Of a stretch of 64,000 nt of DNA, positions 19,741 through 30,626 are shown in pieces (the first letter of the stretch is position 1; every line of letters begins with the position of its first letter). This stretch comes from Haemaphysalis longicornis (taxonomy: Eukaryota > Arthropoda > Arachnida > Ixodida > Ixodidae), in assembly GCA_013339765.2 (NCBI GenBank), contig CM023457.1, positions 74,129,287 to 74,193,286 on the forward strand. Direction: 5' to 3'. The translations under genes and the position numbers were made by a program. Below the pieces are notes generated by a model. That model ran no database searches, was not told the DNA's origin, and saw only the letters and a program-made list of their open reading frames with translations.

Positions 19741-20984
19741 TAACAAAAGAAATACGAAGTTTTTTGGTCACGCTTCATTTCAATCACAAGCTACTGTTTT
19801 TACACCGAAACCGACACCTGGAGAGTCACGTGACATCGGCTATAACGAAGACTTATTTGGTTCCCGAGAGGTTCAAAACTCGACAGCTAGCATAATAACA
19901 GCAAAATTTCAGAAAACTGAGACAAAAACGTTTTTGCAGTAGCTTAAGGCCGTTTATTGCGTGGACACTGTGAAAACGTCATTTTGCTCAGACTGTGAAA
20001 AGGCACAAGGCGAAGGACACATTCTCCTTCAAGTGAATAAAATGCCGGGCTGTTTTGCCGAAACGAACTTTCTTCTGTTGTAATTTTAAGTTCTCACATT
20101 CCGGTATGTTTAGTTTAAAATGCCACAACGAGACAGATAAAGACTACCTCTTTCAAAATTGAGTTCGAAGCCTAGAACAACGCGTTTTTTATCTAGGGTT
20201 GTTGCGCAAACCAGATTGCCAATTTATTAGACCCGTTTTTTACCTCTACGGTTATAACTAATCCACTGCCCCGATACTACTTCGTTATGACGAAGTTTGA
20301 CTGTACACAAAAAGCAGTTTTGAGCGTTTGATGGGCGCCGGCACAGCCAGTATGCCGTGAGCCGATCTAACCATGCGCGTTTGTGAGAGTGTGGACTGGA
20401 AAACCTTTTTTTATAATCGCATGGAGTGCTACCTTAGGCGGTGGGTGGACATCTTCGCCCGGCGCGCGTCACAAGAAGCTCCTGATCCGCGAAGCTGGCC
20501 ACTGAGCAGCAAGCTCTCCCACTGTTCATGGGTGTGTGGTTGGGGGGGGTTGGGGGTTGGAACGGTAAATCCAACCAAATGAGTTGCATTTAGGGTGCTG
20601 GGAAAAGAAAGGAAAAAAATAATGTTCCCCGCAAAAATAAAAACAACCTAAATAAACACGGGAACGACCCTCCCCCTGCTCGTCTATAGGAGGTTAATGC
20701 CAATCAGAAAAATAAAATAACAGGAAGCTAGGCTCCAAAGCCTTTTCGAAAAAAAGCCAATGGGTTACAAAAAAAAAGAAAAATTGAGCCGTTTGCTTTG
20801 CTCGGCGGGAAAACAACGCAACTAAACACCCGCACGGAGCTGACCCATGAATGCAAGGACAGGAAGCGCCTCAGATAACACACATGGCATACAACTCCCC
20901 AAAGCCCACTGTTCTCCCATAGCACCCCGAAGCCCTACAGACATCACTAAAAAGAAAGGCGCAGAGTGCGCAGTGCATAGCCCC

Positions 20985-21015
<31 letters not shown>

Positions 21016-21640
21016 TAATAAATAAACAATGATGTCCCAAAAAGTTCTAATAGACCACCCCCATTCGCCCCACAACCATCAATGTCCCCCCACCACAATG
21101 TCCAGCACCAGAAACAGAACACCGTCCTCCAGGTCACCCACAAGCACGCCCAACAGCACGGAGTCTCCTCTGTCAACTCCAACCACAAGTCCGTCCCAAC
21201 AGTCCACAAGGCGCAGAGTTCAGAGTCCGCATTTGAGACTCCGTGAGTGAGTCCGATCAGCTCAAAGTCCATAAATAAAGCCGCAAACGTATCATCAACG
21301 GTAACATGAGGCGTTTCCCACATGCGGCTGCTTCCGAGAGCAGCCGTAACAAAGCGCTGTCAGCAGTGCGGAAGTGGGCACAGCCCAAATAAGCCCCGGC
21401 AACACCGCTGGAGCTGCACCACAAGAGCGCTGCCGAAAGCGCCTCACTGCACAGACCGCAGTTCACCGTCCCGGGATCCCCACCTCCAAGGATCTCTGCA
21501 AATGAAAAAACCAACCCCAACAACCTGCCGACATGAGAATCCAGGCACCCAACAATCTCAATGTTCGAAGCTGTTTATTCCCTGTTGCGACTGTAACTAA
21601 GGGCAGCCAAACACAAGCACATGGCAGCAAATCTGAATGA
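19741..21640. other. Unassigned region with short repeats
   Basis: 20265-20312 (ttcgttatgacgaagtttga) resembles the end of a mariner-like element, but no partner TIR is visible. A pure C run occupies 20987-21007. A 150-codon Cys/Trp-rich minus frame (20871-21323) crosses the homopolymer and is not credible. No gene is supported. Confidence 0.3.
20987..21007. repeat. Poly-C tract (21 nt)
   Basis: Uninterrupted run of 21 C, followed by an A-rich stretch. Length may be assembly- or sequencing-dependent. Confidence 0.9.
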
Positions 21641-21644
21641 TTGA

Positions 21645-22010
21645 TCGGTTGATTGAATAAACTTTATTTAGGCCAGCAGAACGACGTTCTTACGCGCCGC
21701 AACGCGAGCCTCGGCGTCGTCCTGCTGGCTACTCATCCGAGACGTAAGCTCGCCGTTGCCGAATCGCGAGTCTCATGCCTTGCGAGCGCCCGCAAGACCT
21801 GCTGGACTGCCCAGTGTTCACGTTCGTTTTTGTAGCACGTTCCGGCATCTGCAAGCTGTGGCGGGATGGTTCTTGCATCTCCCTCGTTTCAAAGGGAAAG
21901 TACACAACATTGGGCACTCCCTTCACATTTAGGAAAGATACCCTGAAAAAAAGTAGGGACAAACGTGTAATACAAATGTCACTCCGTGAGCATGATGCAC
22001 GTGGGGGCAC
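21645..22010 (-). mobile_element. Probable 3' end of an RNase H LINE
   Basis: On the minus strand, a GNGELTSRMSSQQDD-type C-terminus near 21740 is followed by AATAAAGTTTATTCAATCAA at 21662-21643. A similar aataaagttta tail closes LINE N1 at 46660. No recognisable RT lies upstream, so only the tail is claimed. Confidence 0.35.
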
Positions 22011-22019
22011 GTATCCAAG

Positions 22020-22979
22020 CGGTATAAAGGCCGGTAGAAATGTTGCCCAATAATATACAATGGCTCCTTAAAACTCCCTCGAGTCCGGAATCAAGTTTTT
22101 GAACGAAGTATGCGACAAAAAGACATATGCCGGCCAATCTCTGCCCGTGACCATACTACCACAAACCCGTTCAGAGTATGTGCCATCTGCAACTGAAACA
22201 TGCCATTAAGGGGAGCATGCTACATCGAAACCAGGATATATCGTCAGGACATTTTTCGTCCAACTGCATCCCGCCAGACCCAATCCACATCCCTACAACC
22301 GAAGCCAGACTAGCATTTTTGCAGGTTAAATATCTCCGTCCTTGTAGCCATGTGCACCCATGTGTATTATTAAATCTAAAATGATGCCAGCTGGCAACCC
22401 AACATACACTCCCATAGAAACCAAAGAGTTCGTGTGGATCTCTACGATGATTGAGGACTTCATCAAAGTGATTTACAACATCGATAGTCATCGAGACGCA
22501 ACACTGGGGCGTTCGAGCCGAAGCGGAAAGACCCAAGCCCGGCGCTATAAGGCAGAAAGTGTGGGTGCTGCCAGCATATACCACCGACCCACAATCCTTT
22601 CATAAACGAACCACTGCTCAATGAGCATTACGGCGGCCAGAGATCTCCCTGCGCTAGGCATTAGCCCAACGCGTCACGTGCAAAAGGTGAGGGGGCGCAG
22701 CAGCATCGAGGTCATTACATATAGAGTGGACTCGTGGCAACTGCGGGACCAAGTGCGCATGCCTGTAAAAAGTGCCTTCAGAGGAGCCCCAGACCAGAAA
22801 GGCCAGTAATTGTAATTCCCCCAAGTACGTACCAGCGCCCTAGAGGCTAACCGGCAGGCAGAGAGCTCCCTTAGAAGGGTAAACCCCGTCGGGTCACTTG
22901 GGTATCACAGTGGAAAATCTATGCGCCGTCCGGTAAATACCCAACTCAAGTCGGGACTGGATCCCTCAAGGGAATTTGG
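22020..22979. other. Unassigned region between LINE fragments
   Basis: A 137-codon minus frame (22171-22584) and a 113-bp Arg/Ser-rich plus frame are open but unrecognised. Probably decayed 3' sequence of LINE-S or of the element ending at 21645. Confidence 0.25.
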
Positions 22980-23369
22980 CTATTAATGTGGCGCACCATA
23001 GCGCGCATTACCTCTACCGCCTGCCAACTCTACAACAATGCCGGGTAACCACGAGAATGGGATTCATAATTGCATTCTGACGCCAATTCGTCGCGAAAAT
23101 CGTTTGTGCCAGCACAACTCAGCATCTAGTGATTAATGTTGAAGCACTCTGCTCCACAAAAACTCAGGGATGAAGGAAGGAGAGAGATGCGATGTAGATA
23201 GAAGGGGAACCTCCCGTGTCCCCTTATTACAAAAATGACTTCTTGAGGTGGGCGGAAATCTGCCAGGAGCCGAAGGACGTCAGAAGCCCATTTGATTAAC
23301 TCCGTGTCACGATGCATAGATGTTCACTCTATTCACCAACGCTTTCAATTTTCGGCATTTAGGATATAT

Positions 23370-23825
23370 CTAACAACCGTTTGGAGCGCTGGCCAGGTCT
23401 GAGTCCCAATAGAGATGGCTGGCGAGCTCATTTCCGAATAGGCCCCTATGGCTCCTAACATGATACAAACGAACACATAGCCTATTACAAATCCGGCGAA
23501 ATAGTTGCTTTAAATCATGCACATCCTCACTTTTGGCAATGAGTGAACTCATACCAGACAACAAGGATAAACTGTCCGTATAGAAGAAGAGCGTTGAATG
23601 GCCACCCAAGCCGAGGAAATGGGTAAAAGCCTCCCGAAGCGCTAATACCTCATCGGAATAGATACCGGTAGCGGGAACGATGTTGCAACGCTTGGCCACT
23701 AATATTCTACCCGTCTGAGAGAATGCCGCAAACACCGCTCCCGCCGACAAACCAGAAAAATAGCCATACGTATAAATGTGCACTCCGGTGATCTTGGCCA
23801 TGGCTGCTGCTCGTTCCGTCGACAA
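23370..23825 (-). pseudogene. RNase H domain of LINE-S
   Basis: 151-codon frame with GVHIYTYGYFSGLSAGAV (first motif; the expected Asp is Tyr here), SDEVLALREAF (Glu), LFFYTDSLSLL (Asp) and HVRSHRGLFGNELAS (His). It would degrade RNA in the RNA:DNA hybrid in a working element. Loss of the first catalytic Asp makes this copy inactive. Confidence 0.7.
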
Positions 23826-23852
23826 AATTTCATACGGGCACTACAATTTATC

Positions 23853-24523
23853 TCAAGGGTGTGCCAACCACGGGTAATAATGCCGTTGTTCTTCAGCTGC
23901 ATTCAACTCAAGGCTTCCATACACAATGTCCCTCCGGAGTTCGCACAAGTGAAACTGGAAGCGGAGGGCGTGTAGCCGTTCACAGATGGGCAGTGGGCCA
24001 GTGAGACCTTCCAAAGCTTCCGTCCACACCGTACGAACGGCCCCGGACATGGCCAACAATGGTACTCGCTGCAGAGATTTCAATTTTGCCCGTAGGTATG
24101 GCGAAGGCGAATCTGGCCACCACGCAGGTGAGGCGTATGTTGTGATAGCGAGTACCAATTGATTAAACAGCTTTTTAAACTTTGAATTTGGAATCCTGCA
24201 ATGCATATGGAGAAACCGTAATAATGTTGAGTTGTAATTTCAATTTTTTGTTAAAGTAACTCATATGTGGCGCCCATGTGACCCAGGGATCGAATATCAC
24301 CCCTGTAGACTGACCCCATCCAACCGAATGGCCTATAAGCCATGCTTACCCGTATATCAGTATGAGGCGTATATGAAACATTCCCCACATTGATTCGAAC
24401 CCTAACACTTGCCTCCCATAAAGTCACTATTTGCAGGGCCGAATTCGCTAACTGTTCTATTTCTCTGCTCTGATTAGCCAAAACCACGAGCACAGTGTCC
24501 TCAGAATTAGCTTGTACGTACAC
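23853..24523 (-). pseudogene. RT palm end and thumb of LINE-S
   Basis: Starts ANSEDTVLVVLANQSREIEQLANSAL in sense but with the YADD box changed to NSED, then WEASVRVRINVG, TWAPHM, and TYASPAWWPDSP...LQRVPLLAMSGAVRT. All are standard landmarks of RNase H LINEs in arthropods. A frameshift lies near 24210. Confidence 0.72.
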
Positions 24524-24842
24524 GCCCCCGCACAGGGCATCTTGAGTAATCTTGGTGACGGTATTGGCGACACCGTGGACCCCGGGCCCCCCAACATAAG
24601 CTGTAACCTACCGTAGTGATTCCTTTTTAAGGTGAAGGGTAGAAATTTCAAACGGTGGCCGTCGGGGCCCAGGTCAAGCTCCGGCGGATGGGCTCCCTGT
24701 CTGTCTACCAGGCAGGGAGCTCCGGGGCCTCTTCAGCTATAAGGGTAACACTGACAAAGAAAGCACCCCCGTCTCCTGCTTTTATACTATATTATATGGT
24801 ATTATCTAAACCCCAACCCAAACGTGATCGGCCCCCGAAAAG

Positions 24843-26035
24843 GTGACGCACCGAAGTGTCTTTCCACCTCTTCCTAACTTGAGTACTCCGAGACCGAACA
24901 ACTACCCTCGCTTCATCGTGATAGAATCGGTCGACCAATCAAAACCTCTTGCTTCACAGTCGGTATTTCTTGTTTCAAAGCTTCTTGAGGGTATTTTTGG
25001 AGGGTCGTATAAGGCCAAAAAACATCGTACTGATGAAATCCTTGTCGAGGTCAGTAACCAGGACCAGGCTGATAAACTTCTTGCTCAAACCCGCATCGCC
25101 ACTCTGGCCATCGACGTCACGCCCCCGCGGAGCCTAAACAGCTCCCAGGGCGTGGTCTCTGAGCATGACCTTCTAAATAAAAATGAAGCTGACCTGCTGG
25201 AGGGCCTTCGTGGTCAGGGCGTAACCGCAGTTTGGCGAATAAACATACGAAGAGACGACAAACTCATACCCACAAAACGCCTCATCTTAACCTTCGACCG
25301 GTCAAGCCTTTCGGAATATTTCAGGTATCGTACGATATACAGTCCAGCCTTACATCAGGAAGCGGCGGCGCTGCTTCAAGTGCCAACGGTTCGGGCCCTG
25401 CACAAACACCTGTCGCGGCGGACGTACCTGTACCAAATGCGCCCAGTACGGCCACCCGTCGGGAAACTGTAACGTGCAACAGTTTCTTTGTGTAAACTGC
25501 CAGGGTCAACATGCGGCCTATTCCAGGAAATGTGAAAAGTTTCAACTAGAAAAGAAAATCATCAACGTCAATGTCACTGAAAACCTCACCTTCCCAGAGC
25601 CGCGGAAGCGGTTGGCCTCTTTTCATTTGGGCAGGTACGCCGACGCAGTTCGCGGGGGCGGAGCGGCGTTTGGCTTCGGCGGGGACACAGTACTGCTAGT
25701 CGGACTTTGTCCCACCGCCGACCCCGCCCCCCCCCCCTGTGCTGCCTCTGGCGGCCCATCCCGTCTCCACACCACTCGCTGATTAAGAAGCAGATGTGGA
25801 GACAACAACGTCTGGGGATAGTGATGCTGCATCCTCCACTTCCTCTCCACCGTCCCAAACTACATGCGAGGTCACGGAGGAGATGGAGACGGGGGAACCA
25901 GCGGCCACTCGCACCCCCACCACACCGCCTGTGCCATCCGAGGCGTTCCTTAAACGCTCAGCAGTTGCGGGCAAGGAAAAGCGCTCCCAGAAGGGTCCGA
26001 AGGGTCCGAGTCTATTTTATCCCAGGATAAAATAG
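24843..26035 (+). pseudogene. L1 ORF1 (gag-like nucleic-acid-binding protein), frameshifted
   Basis: The first 209-codon frame covers the N-terminal domain (PRFIVIESVDQSKPLASQS...EGIFGGSYKAKKHRT...LLAQTRIATL...LTFDRSSLSEYFR). The next frame covers the knuckle region ending FVNCQGQHAAYSRKCEKFQ (25490-25545) and the basic NLTFPEPRKRLASFHLGRYADAV stretch. A third covers a Ser/Thr-Pro-rich tail (25796-26035). Homologous ORF1 parts in L5 are at 49400-49038 and 45229-44045, with intact CCHC knuckles there. The family role is binding element RNA. Confidence 0.75.
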
Positions 26036-26214
26036 ACGTCAGGCCGTTCTTCTCTGTGGTACACCGCAAAGAATGCGTCCCAACGCCAAAGCCTCCCGAC
26101 AAGCCAAAAAAGACGAGAATCACAGAACCAAAAGACGACAACATACGCATACACATTCCAGTAGCTCTCACACCAAATAATAGGCAGAGAAAACATAATT
26201 CAATGAAACGGCAG

Positions 26215-26905
26215 AGGTCTTCTGAAAAACCTTGACGATGTGTACGAGATACTGTCACTAAGCTTGTAACAGTATGCTCTATCTACATCCATCCTGATTT
26301 TCAGCCTTCGAGCTCCGATTTCGAGGGCCTTTAAGATCAGCTACCCGAACCTTTTATGCTTATTGGCGACCTGAATGCACAAAACTCTCTATGGGGCTCC
26401 TCCCGCACTGATGTTTGAGGTCGCCTAATCGAGAAATTTCTTACACCTTCAGGAGCATGCTTGTTCAATGAAAACAAGAGCACATACTACAATATGGACA
26501 CAACACATACTCATACCTGGACTTGGCTAATGGTTCCGCAGTTCTCTTGCCTCTTCTCAAATGGGAGGAGGGCACTGACCCTTATGGCAGTTACCACTTC
26601 CCCACCTCACTAACATGTATAGGTAAAGGCCCATGCAGTCTACCTTTCCAAAACAGGTTCAATGAAGCAAGAGCTAACTGGAATACATTTACAGAGACAT
26701 CCAAACTACACCACGCATCCATGGGACACCTACATGTTGAAGAAGCTACCCAACTTCTCACGGCGCACATCATCGACGCCGCCGAAAAGTACATTCCCCA
26801 CGCCTCTGGAGCCCCGCGCAACCAGAAGAGGCCGTGCTGGAATGAGGACTGTAGGCAGGCGCGACAGGTCCAGAACAAGGCGTGGGGTATCCTTCGTAGG
26901 TAACC
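26215..26905 (+). pseudogene. L1 APE-type endonuclease remnant
   Basis: Retains the gaaacggcagaggtct start of ORF2, then after an internal deletion LIGDLNAQNSLWGSS (~26358) and GSYHFPT-like DHFP box (~26600), and the linker ASGAPRNQKRPCWNEDCRQA. Compare the fuller copy at 43209-44090. Multiple stops. Confidence 0.7.
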
Positions 26906-27218
26906 CACGTCCACTAACCTTATTTTGTTCAAGCAGGCCAAGGCGTTCGGAAAACATGTGCCCAGTGAGGCAAAACGTGAGAGTTGGCACACCTTCTTGA
27001 CATACATTAATTCACACACGGACACACAATAGATCTCGACACACATACGTAGGCTCAAAGGGTAACAGACACACAGCCTGCCCCTGGTTAGCACACAGGG
27101 GACGCACTCGAAGACCAGGCTAGCACACTTTCACAACACTTCGAACACATGTCCATTTCCACGCACTACACAAACACTTTCATGAAACACAAAACAACTG
27201 CAGAGAAAAAGCCCTTAC

Positions 27219-28310
27219 ATGACAAAGACAAATCAAAAACTTCTTACAACTCTGAATTCGCTCTATGAGCTGAGGGCTGCCCTGAGTATGTGCAAAGTTT
27301 CAGCTCCAGGCACAGATACGAAAACATGCACCATAATACAACACCTACACCCAGACACTCTTGAGACTCTGATATACCTATACAACAAAATATGGCTTTC
27401 AGAGCAGCTTCCAAGGTCTTGGAGGGAAGCCATTGCAGTGGCTTTCCTGGAGGAAGGGAAGGACCCATCCTCTCCTGCCAGCTATCGACCGATCGCCCTC
27501 ACAAGCTGCCTGGGAAAGCTTCTCGAGAAGATGATAAACAGGAGACTAGTGTACTTCTTAGAGTACAATGGTTTATTGAGAGCTACCAGGCACGCTTCAG
27601 GGCGGGGTGATCCACCAATGATCAGTTGGTTGCATTGGAGTCCTACATTAAATATGCCTACGTCCATGGCCAATATTGCATGACAGTATTTTGTGATATG
27701 CAAAAGGCATACGATACCGCATGGCGCTACGGCATTCTTAGAGACCTCAAATGCTTTGGTATACCAGGTAAAATGCTAAAAACTCTTTACAGTTACCTGT
27801 CCGACCGAACATTTTGTGTCAGAGAAGGTTTGACACTTGCAAACGTTTACGTGCAGGAAACTGGCGTTCCTCAAGGTGGCGTTTTGAGCTGCATCTTGTT
27901 TATAGTAAAGGCGAACTCTCTCCGAAAAGCACTGCCACCAACCATCTCCTGCTTGATGTATTTAGATGACGTTACAAAAATCATTCAAATCATATAACAT
28001 GTCCATTTGTGAACGTCAGGTCCCGCTTGGGGTAAAAAAACTTTCTCGCTGGGCAGATGAAAATGGGTTTAAACTTAATCCTTCTAAAAGTGCCTCCGTT
28101 GTATTCTCGAAAAGGCGCGGCATTCTGCCGGATCCTAACGTAGAACTGAATGGTGATTTGATTCCAGTAAAAAAAGAACACAAGTTTTTGGGTGTGGTGT
28201 TTGATGAGAAACTCACATTCATCCCTCACATAAAACGACTCAAACAAGAATGCCTAAAAACAATCAATATTCTGAAAGTCCTACCTCACCAATCTAACGG
28301 TGCAGAATAA
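27219..28310 (+). pseudogene. L1 reverse transcriptase
   Basis: Three overlapping frames give LPRSWREAIAVAFLEEGKDPSSPASYRPIALTS in sense, then FCDMQKAYDTAWR (motif A), TGVPQGGVLSCILF (motif B), LMYLDDVT (catalytic YLDD, ~27955) and LNPSKSASVVFSKRR with KKEHKFLGVVFDEKL (thumb). It copies element RNA at the nicked target. Frameshifts near 27610 and 27980 break it. Confidence 0.82.
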
Positions 28311-28727
28311 CAACTCCTGCTGCGCATCTATGCCGCGTTAGTAGCGTTACGGTTTGACTGCGGAAGTCTTGTGTACGTGTCAGCTACGAAAACAGCACTT
28401 AAAATGCTCGACCCAGTGCTTCACTTGGGGCTTCGCCTGTCGTGTGGCGCTTTCCGTACAAGCCCTGTCCAAAGATTGTTATGCGACAAATGATGCCAAG
28501 AGCACCAGCGAACGTATGTTTATCCTTTATGTGCATTTAAAATCTTATCAATAGATAACCATCCTTTTAAACCTGTTGTTATGGATACATCCACATCACA
28601 GCTCTTTTTAAATCGCCCATCCATTTCTGTTCCCTTCACGCAGAGACTGAGGGGCGACATGAGGCCTCCTTCTTAGACACATTCGAGTCATCTCAGACTG
28701 ATTTTGTAGCACCATGGGATCTTCCTC

Positions 28728-29584
28728 GTGTGGCATTTGTCTTATCTTTTGTACAATACAATAAGAACAGGACACCAAGAAGTAGAATTTAGCAGCATTT
28801 CATGTATCTGCAGGATAAATACGGGCTGCAGATTTTTCAGTGATGCATCTAAAACGTTCACTGCGGTGTCTTGTGCTGCGCATGGACCCAATTTTAAACC
28901 AGGTAGAACAATGAATGTAAATACAGGTATATAAACAGCAGAAGCATACGGCATTTCTGTGGGTGTAAGTCACATAGTTGAACATCATATTCCAAAATCT
29001 GTCATCTATACAGATTCGCTGAGTGTCGTCCGTGCATTATCATCTGGAAAGTCATGGAAAAACCATGTCATTATAATAGTCTTCAAAACAATTATGATAG
29101 CTTATTCTTCAAACCTTGGGGTGACTGTGTGTTGGGTGCCAGGCCACTCTGGCATTGGCGGAAATGAAGTGGCGGAGGAAATGGTCGCCAATGCTGCACT
29201 TCGAAACACAGTAAACATAACAACACTACCTTACACAGACCTCACGCCACACATTAGACAACAACTCCGTAAAACTTGGCAAGCAGACTGCAACGAACAG
29301 ACGACAACAAACTACACGTAATAAAACCACACTTGAGACAATACACTACTGGCTCACACAACAGGCACATTGAAATAAGCTTAGCTAGGTTACGGATAGG
29401 CCATACACATGTAACGAACTCGCACCTGCTCACGGCATCTCCAAGACCCCTGTGTAGCAGGTGTGGGGAGGGCCTATTCGTAATGCACGTCCTCATTCAA
29501 TGCAAGGCACTCCACATTACACGACGCAAACACTTCGGAGAACTCTACAGACAACATATTCCATCACATCCGTCATACTTTTAG
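28728..29584 (+). pseudogene. L1 RNase H and C-terminal zinc region
   Basis: RNase H landmarks: FFSDASKTFTAVSCAAHG (Asp), TAEAYGISVGVSH (Glu), SVIYTDSLSVVRAL (Asp), CWVPGHSGIGGNEVAE (His). The C-terminal part has LRIGHTHVTNSHLLTAS and CSRCGEGLFVMHVLIQC, the CCHC-type end of this LINE family. It stops at 29581 where the TIR element is inserted and resumes at 30337 with GDDATFSVQRLFKFLSE. Confidence 0.8.
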
Positions 29585-30336
29585 GGGCGAAGCTCCTCTT
29601 GCTCAGGCCCTGTCCCGTCCCTCGTTGCTGCCGTGTACATACCGCTGATGATGATTATGGCAGGATGCCCCTAGGGACTGGCCAACCAAAAATTGGACGA
29701 AGAGCTCAAAACGTTCAACGCGTTCGTTGCTACCCAACAAGGAGGAGGAGAAGAAGAAGAGGTTGTCGTTCGTCGTCTGCGATCTCAGGACATGTACCCG
29801 GTGTACGCGACACAAGACGCTCTGCAGAAGGCCACGGCCAAGGTGCTTAAATGTCACACACCGAATTCCCAACTTACCCATGGAGATTCTCATCGTCCCA
29901 ATTAAGCCCTACATGATCACCAGAAACATCGATGTCGTCGACGGGCTTGTCAACGGAGCGGTGGGAAGCCTCAAGCTTTGTGAGTGAGGAGTGGTGGTCT
30001 TAAAAGCGGCGGCACCCGGTTTCATTCCCACGACTCTGGCCGCAACGGGAGGTACGTGGCGCTCTTCCCACTGCGCTACAACAGAGACGCGAGCATGGCT
30101 ACGAACTGTCCACTGCCCGGTTTCAATCCCACGAACTGTCCTTCGCCTACGAACTGTCATGGCTACGATCTGTCCTTCACTCATTCATATGGTGCGCGCC
30201 GTCACGAAGACCTATAACAACGGGTCGAGTCATTATATAATGTGTGGGTGAATGTTTGAAGGTTGTACCGATAAGCATTTTAGCTTCGCCCCTCTCATCA
30301 TCATTCCCTTTGTGGAGATGGCGGGATTTTTTTAGG
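29581..30336 (+). mobile_element. TIR DNA transposon insertion in L1 carrying a helicase fragment
   Basis: Interrupts L1's ORF2 exactly between codons of YFLGDDA. AGGGGCGAAGCT at 29585-29596 is a perfect inverted copy of AGCTTCGCCCCT at 30282-30293. The target string ttttagg occurs at both edges (29581-29587 and 30330-30336), suggesting a 7-bp duplication, although ~37 bp lie between the right inverted repeat and the right duplication. It has no transposase, so it would be non-autonomous. The interior includes a helicase-like fragment. Confidence 0.6.
29693..29987 (+). pseudogene. PIF1/Helitron-type helicase C-terminal fragment
   Basis: In frame 29727-29987 the end reads KPYMITRNIDVVDGLVNGAVGSLK, matching the xxVMLxxNIDVxxGLVNGxxG motif of PIF1-like helicases. 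The preceding DMYPVYATQDALQKATAKVLK in another frame fits the VYATxxxVxxxN region just upstream of it. A stop follows soon after. The rest of the helicase is missing, so it is a captured or leftover fragment inside the TIR element. Confidence 0.6.
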
Positions 30337-30612
30337 AGACGATGCCACGTTTTCTGTTCAGCGCCTCTTTAAGTTCCTATCAGAAGTTCACATCTTACAA
30401 CTCATCTCATGCCACCCATCGTTTTACCCTTGTTCCTATACGCCAGCCCCCTTATTTATCTTTTAACCACTCCTGGTCTTCACCCTGGCCCTTTACACCA
30501 GCTGTGCTCATAGTCTTTACCAAATTTTATTCATGTTCCTCCTCATCAAATAACTTCATTTGGCGCTCTTCGCCCTTGTCAACCTTGCGCCATCAAACTC
30601 AAACCATCATTA
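30337..30612 (+). other. L1 3' end (C-terminus and 3' UTR)
   Basis: Resumes the reading GDDATFSVQRLFKFLSEVH in line with the L5 homologue DDPMIPLQRTFIRFLSE, then a pyrimidine-rich 3' UTR with ttggcgctctt...cttgcgccat and the terminal aaccatcatta. Confidence 0.75.
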
Positions 30613-30626
30613 TTGTACGTAACGCC

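Larger units (their letters stand above)
22980..24526 (-). mobile_element. LINE-S, 3' half (RT end, RNase H, C-terminal zinc region)
   Basis: Continues the RT interrupted at 30627. On the minus strand: RT palm end and thumb (24523-23853), RNase H (23825-23370), then a tail with the PLLSTSHLSPSFIPEFLW pattern (~23200) typical of these LINE C-termini. It is split from its 5' half (30627-31812) by L1. The junction carries a ~14-bp target duplication: ttgtacgtacacgcc at 24512-24526 versus ttgtacgtaacgcc at 30613-30626. Confidence 0.8.
24527..30612 (+). mobile_element. LINE 'L1' (I-like, RNase H-bearing), near full length with TSD
   Basis: Begins with cccgcacagggcatcttgagtaat, shared with L5 (49562) and L3 (60004), and ends in gcgccat...aaccatcatta, shared with L5, L3 and L4. 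Order: 5' UTR, ORF1 (gag-like), endonuclease, RT, RNase H, C-terminal CCHC. It is inserted in LINE-S with a ~14-bp target duplication (24512-24526 / 30613-30626). All ORFs are broken, and part of the endonuclease is deleted near 26260. A TIR element sits at 29581-30336. Confidence 0.88.

Noticed and set aside
20260..20312. Mariner-like terminal sequence (ttcgttatgacgaag)
   Set aside because: Only one possible end is visible, with no partner inverted repeat or transposase, so no element is called.
20871..21323. Cys/Trp-rich 150-codon ORF
   Set aside because: Reads through the 21-nt poly-C tract as poly-Gly and has no domain or conservation evidence.
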